Of a stretch of 64,000 nucleotides of DNA, positions 1 through 8,841 are shown in pieces. How positions within the stretch are numbered: the first letter of the stretch is position 1; each line of letters starts with the position of its first letter. The DNA lies in assembly GCF_016907955.1 (NCBI RefSeq), contig NZ_JAFBCX010000024.1, positions 32,805 to 96,804 of the forward strand. The letters are read 5' to 3'. Both the position numbers and the translations under genes were made by a program. The notes under the pieces were generated by a model. It was not told the origin of the DNA, made no database searches, and saw only the letters and a list, made by a program, of their open reading frames with translations. Source of the stretch: Lentzea nigeriaca (GTDB lineage Bacteria > Actinomycetota > Actinomycetes > Mycobacteriales > Pseudonocardiaceae).

Positions 1-196
1 CGACCTGGACGAGGCCCGCCGCCTGATCACCGCCCTCGCCGGCCTGGTCACCGCCTCCTCCGAGTACCTCGGCCCGCACGCCGCGCCGCTGAAGGACGGC
101 CTGCAGTCGGTGCAGCGCGCGTTCCGCGAGGCCTCCGTCGTGCCCGACGAGCCCGGCCAGGGCCCCGGCGAGAAGTACACCGGCCCGGTCTACTGA
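1..196 (+). CDS. DUF1844 family protein, C-terminal part only
   Basis: The reading frame is open from base 2 and stops with TGA at 194-196, giving the last 64 residues of a protein whose start lies outside the window. The visible part has the helical pattern DEARRLITALAGLVTA followed by a conserved EYLGPHAAPL stretch and ends PGEKYTGPVY, which I recognise as the C-terminal half of the DUF1844 family. In actinobacteria this gene is commonly found near infC, but infC is not in the window. No biochemical role is established. The last 7 bases overlap the stop of the convergent minus-strand gene. Confidence 0.8.
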   Translation, partial: DLDEARRLITALAGLVTASSEYLGPHAAPLKDGLQSVQRAFREASVVPDEPGQGPGEKYTGPVY

Positions 197-846
197 TCCG
201 CTCGCACCACGACGGGCTCCCAGGGCTCGGCCCTGATCTGGAACACCGCACTGGCCCGCTGCCCGGTGGCCGCACGGAACGTGATCGCGCTGCCGTTGTG
301 CAGCGGCCCGATCTCCAGGTGCTCGGCAGGGGGCTCGTCGTGCTGCGACAGCCCGAGCACCCTGCTGCCGGGCACCACGGACACCGTGAGCTGCTCGATC
401 ACCGCGGGCCCACCGAAGTAGCTGAGCCGGAACTCGTCGGGCGCGCCGGGCGTGATGGCGAACGTCGGCATGCCCCGCCTGCTGCGTTCGGCGGAGAGCA
501 TCTCGGTGAGCTCGCTCACCTGCTGCGTGGCCTGCTGGGCTGTGAGTTGCGCCTCGTCGGCCAGCATCCGCGACGCCGTGGCCGCCTCCTGCGCCTGCGC
601 CGCGGCCTTCTTGCTCTCCTCCGCCGCCGTCTTGGCCTGCAACGCACTCGTCGCGGCCTGCTCGACGGCCTTGCGCGCGGCCTGCGCCTCTTCCTGCGCC
701 TTGGTCGCGGCTGCCTGCGCCGTGGTGGCGGCCGCCTGCCCCGCGGTGGCGGCGTCCTGAGCGTTCTTCGCCTCACGTGCCTGCCACAGCGCCACCGCCA
801 TCGAACACATCGCCACGATGGCGGCGATCACGGCCAACGCGATCAT
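190..846 (-). CDS. Membrane-anchored Ala-rich coiled-coil protein
   Basis: A 218-residue protein. Residues about 2-22 form one hydrophobic helix. Residues about 24-120 are a long Ala/Gln/Glu/Lys heptad-like stretch that should form a coiled coil, and the last 90 residues look like a small beta-rich globular domain. The ATG at 846 was chosen because it overlaps the TGA of the upstream gene as ATGA, a typical coupling arrangement; an in-frame start at 918 would lie inside that gene. The pair is probably an operon making a membrane-associated complex. I do not recognise the family and propose no function. Confidence 0.75.
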   Translation of the reverse strand: MIALAVIAAIVAMCSMAVALWQAREAKNAQDAATAGQAAATTAQAAATKAQEEAQAARKAVEQAATSALQAKTAAEESKKAAAQAQEAATASRMLADEAQLTAQQATQQVSELTEMLSAERSRRGMPTFAITPGAPDEFRLSYFGGPAVIEQLTVSVVPGSRVLGLSQHDEPPAEHLEIGPLHNGSAITFRAATGQRASAVFQIRAEPWEPVVVRADQ

Positions 847-1433
847 GCCCGCACCCCCAGTGCCGCGAGCTGCCTTCTGGCCAGCTCCTCGATGGTGTCC
901 GTGTCCCCGGTGCGCCACTTCGCGGCCGGGTCGTGCGGGAACCTCGCGAGTTCCTTCGGCTTCAAGCTGGTAAGCGCTCTCAGGGCGAGCAGGTCCGGCA
1001 TGTCCCTGAGCTTCACGATGTGAGCCGCCCTGAAGGCGTACCGCAGCCGCAACGGCAACCAGGTGATCAGCAGGAACAGCACCGGGATCACGATGAGAGC
1101 GGTTGCCAGCCAGAACGCGGTGTCCTCGACCACGCCGATCTGCGTGTTGCCCACCCCGATGAGCGTCTCGCCGGCCTTGCTGCCGTTGCCCAGCGCCCCC
1201 GACAGGTCGTCGCCGACGAACGGCACACCCCTGGCCTTGTTGGCGGCGTTGGTGAAGACGTCGCGGATGTCACCGCCCGCGTTGACCAGCCCGTCCCCCG
1301 GCGCTCTCAGTTGGAGCACCCAGTCGTGAGCGGTGGTGGCCACCCAGATCCACAGCGCCACCCAACCCACCGCGAGGAGGTCGGCGATCAGCTGACGCGT
1401 GAGCCTGACAGGTCTGTCCGCGTACCACTTCAT
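843..1433 (-). CDS. Two-helix membrane protein, partner of the coiled-coil protein
   Basis: A 196-residue protein with two clear transmembrane helices, at about residues 13-33 and 103-125. Between them is a roughly 70-residue polar segment that should face one side of the membrane, and a basic/polar C-terminal tail of about 70 residues follows. It is the first gene of a two-gene unit: its TGA overlaps the next ATG by four bases. The opposite strand across this region also stays open, which is a composition effect. The family is not recognised. Shared translation suggests it works with the downstream coiled-coil membrane protein. Confidence 0.75.
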   Translation of the reverse strand: MKWYADRPVRLTRQLIADLLAVGWVALWIWVATTAHDWVLQLRAPGDGLVNAGGDIRDVFTNAANKARGVPFVGDDLSGALGNGSKAGETLIGVGNTQIGVVEDTAFWLATALIVIPVLFLLITWLPLRLRYAFRAAHIVKLRDMPDLLALRALTSLKPKELARFPHDPAAKWRTGDTDTIEELARRQLAALGVRA

Positions 1434-1494
1434 GAAGCGGATGGTTTCACAAACAACAAACCGCGGTTCTCTGTCGCCCGTCAGGCAGAACGCA

Positions 1495-2139
1495 CTACGC
1501 CGTGGTGATGAGTTTCGCCCAGTGCTCGCCGGGCTGCCGCCCGATCCAGTCGCCGTAGAGCAACGCCCACCGACGGCTCGGCAAACCCCAGAACTCGTTG
1601 ACCTTCCGCACCGACTCGTCGCGGTCCCAGCCCAGGTCGGTGAGGGCTTGGACGGTGTCGGCCATGACCTTCTTCTGCTCGTCGGTGGAGGAGTACAGGA
1701 AGTCGGTCTTCGCGTTGCTCAGCAACATCAGCGGCCGGATGTCGTCCTCGAAGCCGGGCAGTGTGCGTTCTGCTGTCCAGAACGTCACGTTCGTCGTCAC
1801 CGGGATGACGTCGTCGTGGGGCTCCGAGATGGAGAACAGCGCGGTGACCGGCCTTTGGGCTTGGCGGAGGCATGCGCGTGCGTAGGCCAGAGACACACCC
1901 AGCAGTTCGGTCAGGTCGTCTCCGCGAGGGATGTCCTGGCTGTTGATCTCGGCCTCGTCGGCGCGCAGGTCGCCGTCCGGCTTGCTTTCGGACATCTCGC
2001 GCAGCAGGTACGCGCCGGACTCGTGCTCGACCCAGCCCTTGGCGACGATGACGGCGAGGGAGGGCGGCAGGAGTGCTTCGCCGGGCCTGATCGCGTGCAG
2101 TGCCGCTCGCATGCGGATGTTGGCCTTCTCCGAGATCAA
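1495..2139 (-). CDS. Hypothetical protein, unrecognised
   Basis: About 214 residues if the TTG at 2139 is used. That start is favoured because GGAGG lies 6 bases upstream; the frame is open to a TTG at 2193, and an ATG at 2115 is a third possibility. The sequence is soluble and mixed alpha/beta, with a central acidic region (ESKPDGDLRADEAE) and a Trp-rich C-terminus (EFWGLPSRRW, YGDWIGRQPGEHW). There is no signal peptide or membrane helix. Third-position GC is lower than in its neighbours in places, consistent with an accessory gene. I do not recognise the family. Confidence 0.6.
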   Translation of the reverse strand: MISEKANIRMRAALHAIRPGEALLPPSLAVIVAKGWVEHESGAYLLREMSESKPDGDLRADEAEINSQDIPRGDDLTELLGVSLAYARACLRQAQRPVTALFSISEPHDDVIPVTTNVTFWTAERTLPGFEDDIRPLMLLSNAKTDFLYSSTDEQKKVMADTVQALTDLGWDRDESVRKVNEFWGLPSRRWALLYGDWIGRQPGEHWAKLITTA

Positions 2140-2238
2140 CCCTGACCTCCAGCTGCCGATGGCGCGCCTCCGGATGGAGGCACGCCACAGCAAAGCACCA
2201 GTCGATCGTGGTTCGCGCGTCGAGTTCCGCCCAGCAGA

Positions 2239-2619
2239 TCAGTCCACGACCGCGAGCGCGTCGATCTCCACCAGCAACCCGGCGGGCAGTCCCACGTAGA
2301 CGGTCGTCCGTGCAGGCGCCGGGTCCGTCACGAACTCGCCGTACACCTCGTTCAGCTCGGCGAAGTGCGCGGTGTCGGTGAGATACACGCGGATCATCAC
2401 CACGTCGTCGATGGAGGCGCCGCCGGCGGCCAGCACCGCGTTGAGGTTCGCGAACGTCTGGCGGGTCTGCTCGGCCACGGTGGTGCCGACGATCTCGCCG
2501 GACTTCGGGTCGAACGCGACCTGGCCGGCCACCTGCAGGATGTTCCCCTTGCGCACACCCTGCGAGAAACGGGCCACCGGCTGCGGCGCGTCGGCGGTCT
2601 TGATCTCAACCTTGGACAA
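2239..2619 (-). CDS. ridA: RidA family enamine/imine deaminase
   Basis: A 126-residue protein, the usual RidA length. The frame extends upstream, but the TTG at 2619 is chosen because a GAAGGGGAAG ribosome site precedes it and the product then begins SKVEIKTADAP, as RidA proteins do. The conserved core is present: FSQGVRKGNILQVAGQVAFD, the R-V-Y-L-T segment, and the C-terminal ARTTVYVGLPAGLLVEIDALA with the arginine that binds the carboxylate. RidA proteins hydrolyse reactive enamine/imine intermediates made by PLP enzymes. This fits its place 29 bp after the IclR gene and opposite a PLP deaminase gene. Confidence 0.9.
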   Translation of the reverse strand: MSKVEIKTADAPQPVARFSQGVRKGNILQVAGQVAFDPKSGEIVGTTVAEQTRQTFANLNAVLAAGGASIDDVVMIRVYLTDTAHFAELNEVYGEFVTDPAPARTTVYVGLPAGLLVEIDALAVVD

Positions 2620-2648
2620 CGGATCTTCCCCTTCAGCTGTGCGGAATC

Positions 2649-3395
2649 CTATTTGGGAACGTAACCGCATTCGACCGAGGCAGCCTCTGCGGTGGCGAGC
2701 AGGTCCGGCAGGTGGGACAGGAGGCCGTCGAAGTCGAGCAGCACCTTGGGCACCGACATCGACACGGCGGCGAGCACCTCGCCGCGCGAACCGCGGATCG
2801 GGGCGGCGATGCAGTGGATGAAGTCCTCGTGCTCGGCGTTGTCGACGGCGTAACCGTTGGCGCGCACGCGTTCCAGTTCGGCGAGGTAGGCCGTCGGGCC
2901 GATGATGGTGTTCGCAGTCAGGCGCGGGAACTCCATCGTCGACAGCACTTTCTGCAGCGACGCGGCGGGCAGGTCGGCGAGCAGGACCTTCGCCACGGCC
3001 GTGCAGTGCAACGGTGCGCGCCGGCCGATGCGCGAGTACATCCGCATCGGGTGGCTCGACTCGTACTTGTCGATGTAGATCACCTCACCGTCCTCATAGG
3101 ACGCGAGGTGGATCGTGTAGCCCAGGCGGGAGTTGAGGTCGCGCAGCGCGGGTTCGGCGGCGCGGCGGACGTCGCGTTCCTCCAGGGCTCTGTTGGCGAG
3201 GTCGAAGAGCGCCGTGCCGAGGCGGTAGTGGTGCACGCCGTCGCGCTGCACGAACCGGTGCGACTCCAGCGTGCGCAGGAGCCGGAGCGTCGTCGACTTG
3301 TGCACGCCGATCACGCCGGACAGCTCGTCCAGCGTCTTCGGGCCCGTCGCGAGCTGGCTCACCAGGGTGAGCGCGCGGTCGAGGCTCTGGCTCAT
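2649..3395 (-). CDS. IclR family transcriptional regulator
   Basis: A 248-residue protein of normal IclR length. Residues about 1-70 form the winged helix (LSGVIGVHKSTTLRLLRTLE), and residues about 75-245 form the ligand-binding domain with the conserved LHCTAVAKVLLA and C-terminal IAAPIRGSRGEVLAAVSMS blocks. The ATG directly follows the TGA of the kinase gene with no gap, so the two are co-translated. IclR proteins usually sense a pathway intermediate such as a keto-sugar acid. The overlapping inverted repeats in the divergent promoter region at 4427-4453 are the obvious candidate operator. Confidence 0.93.
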   Translation of the reverse strand: MSQSLDRALTLVSQLATGPKTLDELSGVIGVHKSTTLRLLRTLESHRFVQRDGVHHYRLGTALFDLANRALEERDVRRAAEPALRDLNSRLGYTIHLASYEDGEVIYIDKYESSHPMRMYSRIGRRAPLHCTAVAKVLLADLPAASLQKVLSTMEFPRLTANTIIGPTAYLAELERVRANGYAVDNAEHEDFIHCIAAPIRGSRGEVLAAVSMSVPKVLLDFDGLLSHLPDLLATAEAASVECGYVPK

Positions 3396-4361
3396 TCACA
3401 CCTCCAGGCGGGCGGACGCCCAGGTCTGCGGGTCGGCGTGCAGCAGCGGATCTGTCACGTCGTCCGGCAAAGGATCTCCGACGTCCTCGGCGGTGAGCAA
3501 AGCGGTGGCCGCCTGCAGGTGCCCGGCGCGCAGCCGGACCGACGGCGTCTCGCCCGCGAGCGTCGCCGCGAGGAAGCCTGCCGCGAACGCGTCACCGGCG
3601 CCGACCGGCTCCACGACCTCGACCTTCAGCGCCGGTTCGAAGTACGACGAACCGGCTTCCAGCAGTGTCGCACCGTCCGCCCCCTGCTTCACGACCAGCG
3701 AGGACGGGACGGGCAGCAACGCCCGCAGCCTGTGTGGATCACCGGTTCCCCACACCAGTTCCGCCTCGTCGGAACCCGCGAGCACGATGTCGGCCAGGTC
3801 CGCCAGCTCACGCAGCACGCGCGGATCGCGGTCCGCCCAGAGCGCGGGACGCCAGTTCAGGTCGAACGAGATCTTGAACCCGTGCCGCGGCCTGTGTAGC
3901 AACTCGCGCAGCAACGCGAGGCACGAATCGGACAAGGCGGCCGTGATTCCGCTGATGTGCACCAGCTTCACCTCGCCCAAGCCCAGCCGGTCGATCATCT
4001 CCAGGCCCATGCCCGATGCCGCGGAGCCGCGCCGGTAGTAGCGCACCGGACTGCCGTGCGGTGAGGCCTCCTTGACGTAGAGGCCGGTCGGGCGGGTCGC
4101 GTCGATCCGCACCCGCGAGGTGTCGACGCCGAAGCCGCCGACCGCGTCGAGCACCGCCAGCCCGAACGAGTCGTCGCCGACAGCGCTCACCCACGACGAG
4201 CTGACGCCGAGTCGTGCCAGGTGGATGGCGACGTTGGACTCGGCGCCCCCGACGGTGCGATGCCACGTGCGTACCAGATGCACGGGACCGGGTTCTGCCG
4301 GAACCATCATCACCATGGTCTCGCCGAGACACACGACACCGCCGACGTGTTCGAACCGCAT
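3396..4361 (-). CDS. PfkB family sugar kinase, 2-keto-3-deoxygluconate kinase-like
   Basis: A 321-residue ribokinase-fold kinase. The N-terminal PfkB motif is GGAESNVAIHLARLG and the catalytic/anion-hole motif is VGAGDAFAAGFLA near residue 252, with the Asp of GAGD as the expected base. The R-Y-Y-R-x-G-S-A-A segment (residues about 107-114) is typical of 2-keto-3-deoxygluconate kinases, which make the 6-phosphate for Entner-Doudoroff-type cleavage. A GGAG site 6 bases before the ATG supports the start. It is first in the minus-strand operon kinase-IclR-ridA, divergent from the deaminase gene. No KDPG aldolase lies in the window. Another sugar-acid substrate is possible. Confidence 0.85.
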   Translation of the reverse strand: MRFEHVGGVVCLGETMVMMVPAEPGPVHLVRTWHRTVGGAESNVAIHLARLGVSSSWVSAVGDDSFGLAVLDAVGGFGVDTSRVRIDATRPTGLYVKEASPHGSPVRYYRRGSAASGMGLEMIDRLGLGEVKLVHISGITAALSDSCLALLRELLHRPRHGFKISFDLNWRPALWADRDPRVLRELADLADIVLAGSDEAELVWGTGDPHRLRALLPVPSSLVVKQGADGATLLEAGSSYFEPALKVEVVEPVGAGDAFAAGFLAATLAGETPSVRLRAGHLQAATALLTAEDVGDPLPDDVTDPLLHADPQTWASARLEV

Positions 4362-4436
4362 GCGTGCTCCAGAGGTGTTCGTTGACGGCGGCGCACCCGA
4401 ATGCTACACACTCCAGCATCACATCGCGCAATGGGA

Positions 4437-4453
4437 GTTGCAAATTATGCAAC
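4437..4453. promoter_or_regulatory. Perfect 6-5-6 inverted repeat overlapping the deaminase start
   Basis: GTTGCA and TGCAAC flank a 5-bp spacer, giving a perfect dyad in the 85-bp gap between the divergent kinase and deaminase genes. The deaminase ATG (4447-4449) lies inside it. A second weaker dyad, GCAA-6-TTGC, sits just upstream at 4427-4440 and shares the TTGC arm. The position suggests an IclR operator controlling both directions; binding by the neighbouring IclR protein is inferred, not shown. Confidence 0.5.
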
Positions 4454-5739
4454 AACTGATGGAGATCGATCTTTCCGCCGTCGCCGACATCCGTTCCGAA
4501 CGGGTCAGCTGGCGGTTCAAGGGCATGCCGTCGAGCACGTTCGGCTCGACCATCGGCGAGGTCGCCGACCGGCGGCTGGACCTCTTCGCCGACGAGTTCG
4601 TCGGCCCGCTCGTCGTGCTGGACGCGGACGCGTTGACGCACAACCTGACGACGATGTCCAAGTGGTGTGACAACCACGGCGTCAAGCTGGCTCCGCACGG
4701 CAAGACGACGATGGCACCGCAGCTGTTCCAGCGGCAGATCGAGCACGGCATCTGGGGCATCACCGCGGCCAACGCGTCGCAGCTGCGCGTCTACCGGGCG
4801 TTCGGCGTCAGCCGGATCCTGCTCGCGAACCAGCTGCTCGACCCCGCCGCGCTGCGCTGGCTGGTGAACGAGCTCGACCACGACCCGCGCTTCGAGTTCA
4901 CCTGCTGGGCCGACTCCGAGGCCGGGGTCGCACTGCTGAGCGAGACGCTGCAGGAGCTGCAGCCGTCGCGGCCGGTCGACGTGCTGGTCGAGCTCGGCGC
5001 ACCCGGCGGACGTACCGGTGCGCGCGATCAGGACACCGCGCTGGCCGTCGCACGTGCCGTGGACCAGAGCCCGGTGCTGCGACTGGCGGGGATCAGCGGC
5101 TACGAAGGCGCTCTGGCGCACGACGCGTCCGAGTCGTCGCAGTCCATTGTGGACCGCTACCTGACCGACCTGCGGACGCTGGTGCTGCGCGTGGCCGACG
5201 CCGGGATGCTCGACGAGCTGGACGAGGTGATCGTCACCGCGGGCGGCAGCCAGTACTTCGACCAGGTGGCGGCGACGTTGACGCAGCCGTGGCCGGTGCC
5301 GGTGACGCCGGTGCTGCGCAGTGGCGCGTACATCACGCACGACGACGGCTTCTACCGCGAACTTTCGCCGTTCTCGCGGATCGAGGGCGTGGAATCGTTC
5401 CGCCCGGCGTTCAGGGCTTGGGCCCAGGTGACGTCACGGCCGCAGCGCGACCTGGCGTTGCTGACGCTCGGCAAGCGCGACGCGTCGTACGACCTGGGCC
5501 TGCCGGAACCGCAGCTGGTGCGCCGCAGGGACGGCGCGATCGCCCCGCTGACGCAGGCGAAGGTCACCGCGCTGAACGACCAGCACGCGTTCCTGTCCCT
5601 GGGCGCCGAGGCCACGGTCCGGGTCGGCGACTGGGTCGGGCTCGGGCTTTCCCACCCCTGCACGGTGTTCGACAAGTGGCACCTCATCCCGGTCGTCGAG
5701 GGCACGACCGTGGTCGACCTGATTCGCACCTATTTCTGA
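4447..5739 (+). CDS. Fold-III PLP amino acid deaminase, D-serine dehydratase/D-threonine aldolase-like
   Basis: A 430-residue protein. The N-terminal alanine-racemase-like barrel carries the PLP lysine in the APHGKTTM motif (Lys86). The C-terminal domain ends with SHPC, where His403 and Cys405 match the His-x-Cys zinc pair of eukaryote-type D-serine dehydratases. The family releases ammonia from D-amino acids, or acts as a D-threonine aldolase. ATG 4447 is preceded by GGGAG; an ATG at 4459 is the alternative. It lies 11 bp upstream of the deacylase gene, so it probably acts on that enzyme's product. With KDG-type kinase and GntP neighbours, 2-amino-2-deoxygluconate is an attractive inferred substrate. 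Confidence 0.85.
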   Translation: MQQLMEIDLSAVADIRSERVSWRFKGMPSSTFGSTIGEVADRRLDLFADEFVGPLVVLDADALTHNLTTMSKWCDNHGVKLAPHGKTTMAPQLFQRQIEHGIWGITAANASQLRVYRAFGVSRILLANQLLDPAALRWLVNELDHDPRFEFTCWADSEAGVALLSETLQELQPSRPVDVLVELGAPGGRTGARDQDTALAVARAVDQSPVLRLAGISGYEGALAHDASESSQSIVDRYLTDLRTLVLRVADAGMLDELDEVIVTAGGSQYFDQVAATLTQPWPVPVTPVLRSGAYITHDDGFYRELSPFSRIEGVESFRPAFRAWAQVTSRPQRDLALLTLGKRDASYDLGLPEPQLVRRRDGAIAPLTQAKVTALNDQHAFLSLGAEATVRVGDWVGLGLSHPCTVFDKWHLIPVVEGTTVVDLIRTYF

Positions 5740-5750
5740 GGAGTGCTGCG

Positions 5751-7345
5751 ATGGAGGACGTCGTCCTGCGCGGTCCACTGATCGCAGACGGCACGGGCGC
5801 ACCCACGTATCGCGCGGATGTGGCGATCAAGGACGGCGTCATCTCGCAGATCGGCACCCAAAATGATCGTCGCAGCCTCACGGGCACCAGGTCGATCGAC
5901 GCGGACGGGCTCGTGCTCGCGCCGGGGTTCATCGACATGCACTCGCACTCCGACCTGCAGATCCTCGCCGAGCCGGACCACCTGGCGAAGGTCTCGCAGG
6001 GCGTCACGACCGAGGTGCTCGGTCAGGACGGCCTGTCGTACGCACCGGTGAACGACGAGGTGCTCGCGACGCTGAGAAGCCAGCTCGCCGGGTGGAACGA
6101 CGATCCGCCGGGCTTCGACTGGAACTGGCGCTCGGTCGGCCAGTACCTCGACCGGCTCGACCAGGGCATCGCGGTGAACGCCGCCTACCTGGTGCCGCAG
6201 GGGACGCTCAGGATGCTCGCCGTCGGCTGGGAGGACCGGCCGGCGACCGAGGCCGAGATGCTCGTCATGAAGAACAAGCTGGCGAAGTCGTTGGTGGAGG
6301 GCGCTTTCGGCATGTCGTCCGGGCTGACCTACACGCCCGGCATGTACGCGGACACGTCCGAGCTGGTGCAGCTCTGCGAGGTCGTCGGGAAGTACGGCGG
6401 GTACTACAGCCCGCACCACCGCAGCTACGGTGCGGGCGCGCTGGAGGCCTACGCCGAGATGGTGGACGTCTCCAAGCGATCCGGCTGCCCGTTGCACCTC
6501 GCACACGCCACGATGAACTTCCCGGTCAACAAAGGCCGCGCACCGGAGCTGCTGGCGTTGCTGGACGACGCGATCGCCTCAGGTGCGGACATCAGCCTCG
6601 ACACCTATCCGTACCTGCCGGGCGCGACGTACCTGAGTGCGCTGCTCCCGTCGTGGGCCACGGAAGGCGGGCCGGAGCGAGCGCTGGCTCGGCTGTCCGA
6701 TGTGGACACCCGTGAGCGGATCCGCGAGGAGATCGAGGAGATCGGCTCGGACGGGTGCCACGGCGTGCCGGTCGACTGGGACTCCATCGAGATCAACGGC
6801 GTCCGCAACGAGCACAACGCGCATCTGGTCGGCGCGAGCGTTCTCCAGTCCGCCGCACGGCTGGGGCGCGATCCGGCCGACCTGTACTTCGACGTGCTGG
6901 TCGACGAACGCCTCGGCACCTCCTGCCTGATGCACGTGGGCCACGAGGAGAACGTGCAGGCGATCATGAGACATCCGGCGCACACCGGCGGCAGCGACGG
7001 GCTGCTCGTCGGCGACCGCCCGCATCCGCGCGCATGGGGCACGTTCCCCCGCTACTTCGCGCGCTACGTCCGCGAACTCGGTGTGCTGAGCCTGGAGGAG
7101 TGCGTCGAGCACCTCACCGGCCGTGCCGCCCAGCGTTTGCGGCTCACCGACCGGGGTCTGGTCCGCGAGGGCTACGCGGCCGACCTGGTGCTGTTCGACG
7201 CCTCGACGATCGCCGACACGGCGACGTTCGACCAGCCTCGGCAGCAGGCCGCCGGCATCCCGTACGTGTTCGTCAACGGGGTGACGGTGATCGACGACGG
7301 AACCCCCACCGGCGCATTGCCAGGCCATTCACTCAGGAGCCGCCC

Positions 7346-7349
<4 letters not shown>
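5751..7349 (+). CDS. N-acyl-D-amino-acid deacylase family amidohydrolase
   Basis: A 532-residue metal-dependent amidohydrolase, close to the normal 480-540 residue D-aminoacylase size. The metal motif is DMHSHSD with His64 and His66. Later blocks include GLTYTPGMYAD, the YYSPHHRSY and PLHLAHATM histidines and the conserved GSDG near the C-terminus. Such enzymes remove an acyl group, usually acetyl, from N-acyl-D-amino acids; 2-acetamido sugar acids have the same D configuration. The ATG follows the deaminase stop by 11 bp with a GAGGAG site. Its TGA overlaps the GTG of the permease gene as GTGA, so the three genes form an operon. Confidence 0.9.
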
Positions 7350-8743
<1,394 letters not shown>

Positions 8744-8771
8744 TCAGACACAACCCAACAAGTTCGAACGC

Positions 8772-8800
8772 TTGACAACGCGAGCCCCGCATCACAGGAT
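8772..8800 (+). promoter_or_regulatory. Candidate promoter of the alpha-galactosidase gene
   Basis: A perfect TTGACA hexamer at 8772-8777 is followed after 17 bp by CAGGAT at 8795-8800, about 40 bp before the ATG at 8842. The -10 is imperfect. An 8-bp palindrome GTTCGAAC sits just upstream at 8762-8769 and could be a regulator site. The promoter suggests the galactosidase gene is transcribed separately from the gntP operon. Confidence 0.45.
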
Positions 8801-8841
8801 CGGCGCAATGTTCATTTGTGTTTGATGTGGACGGGGCCCGC

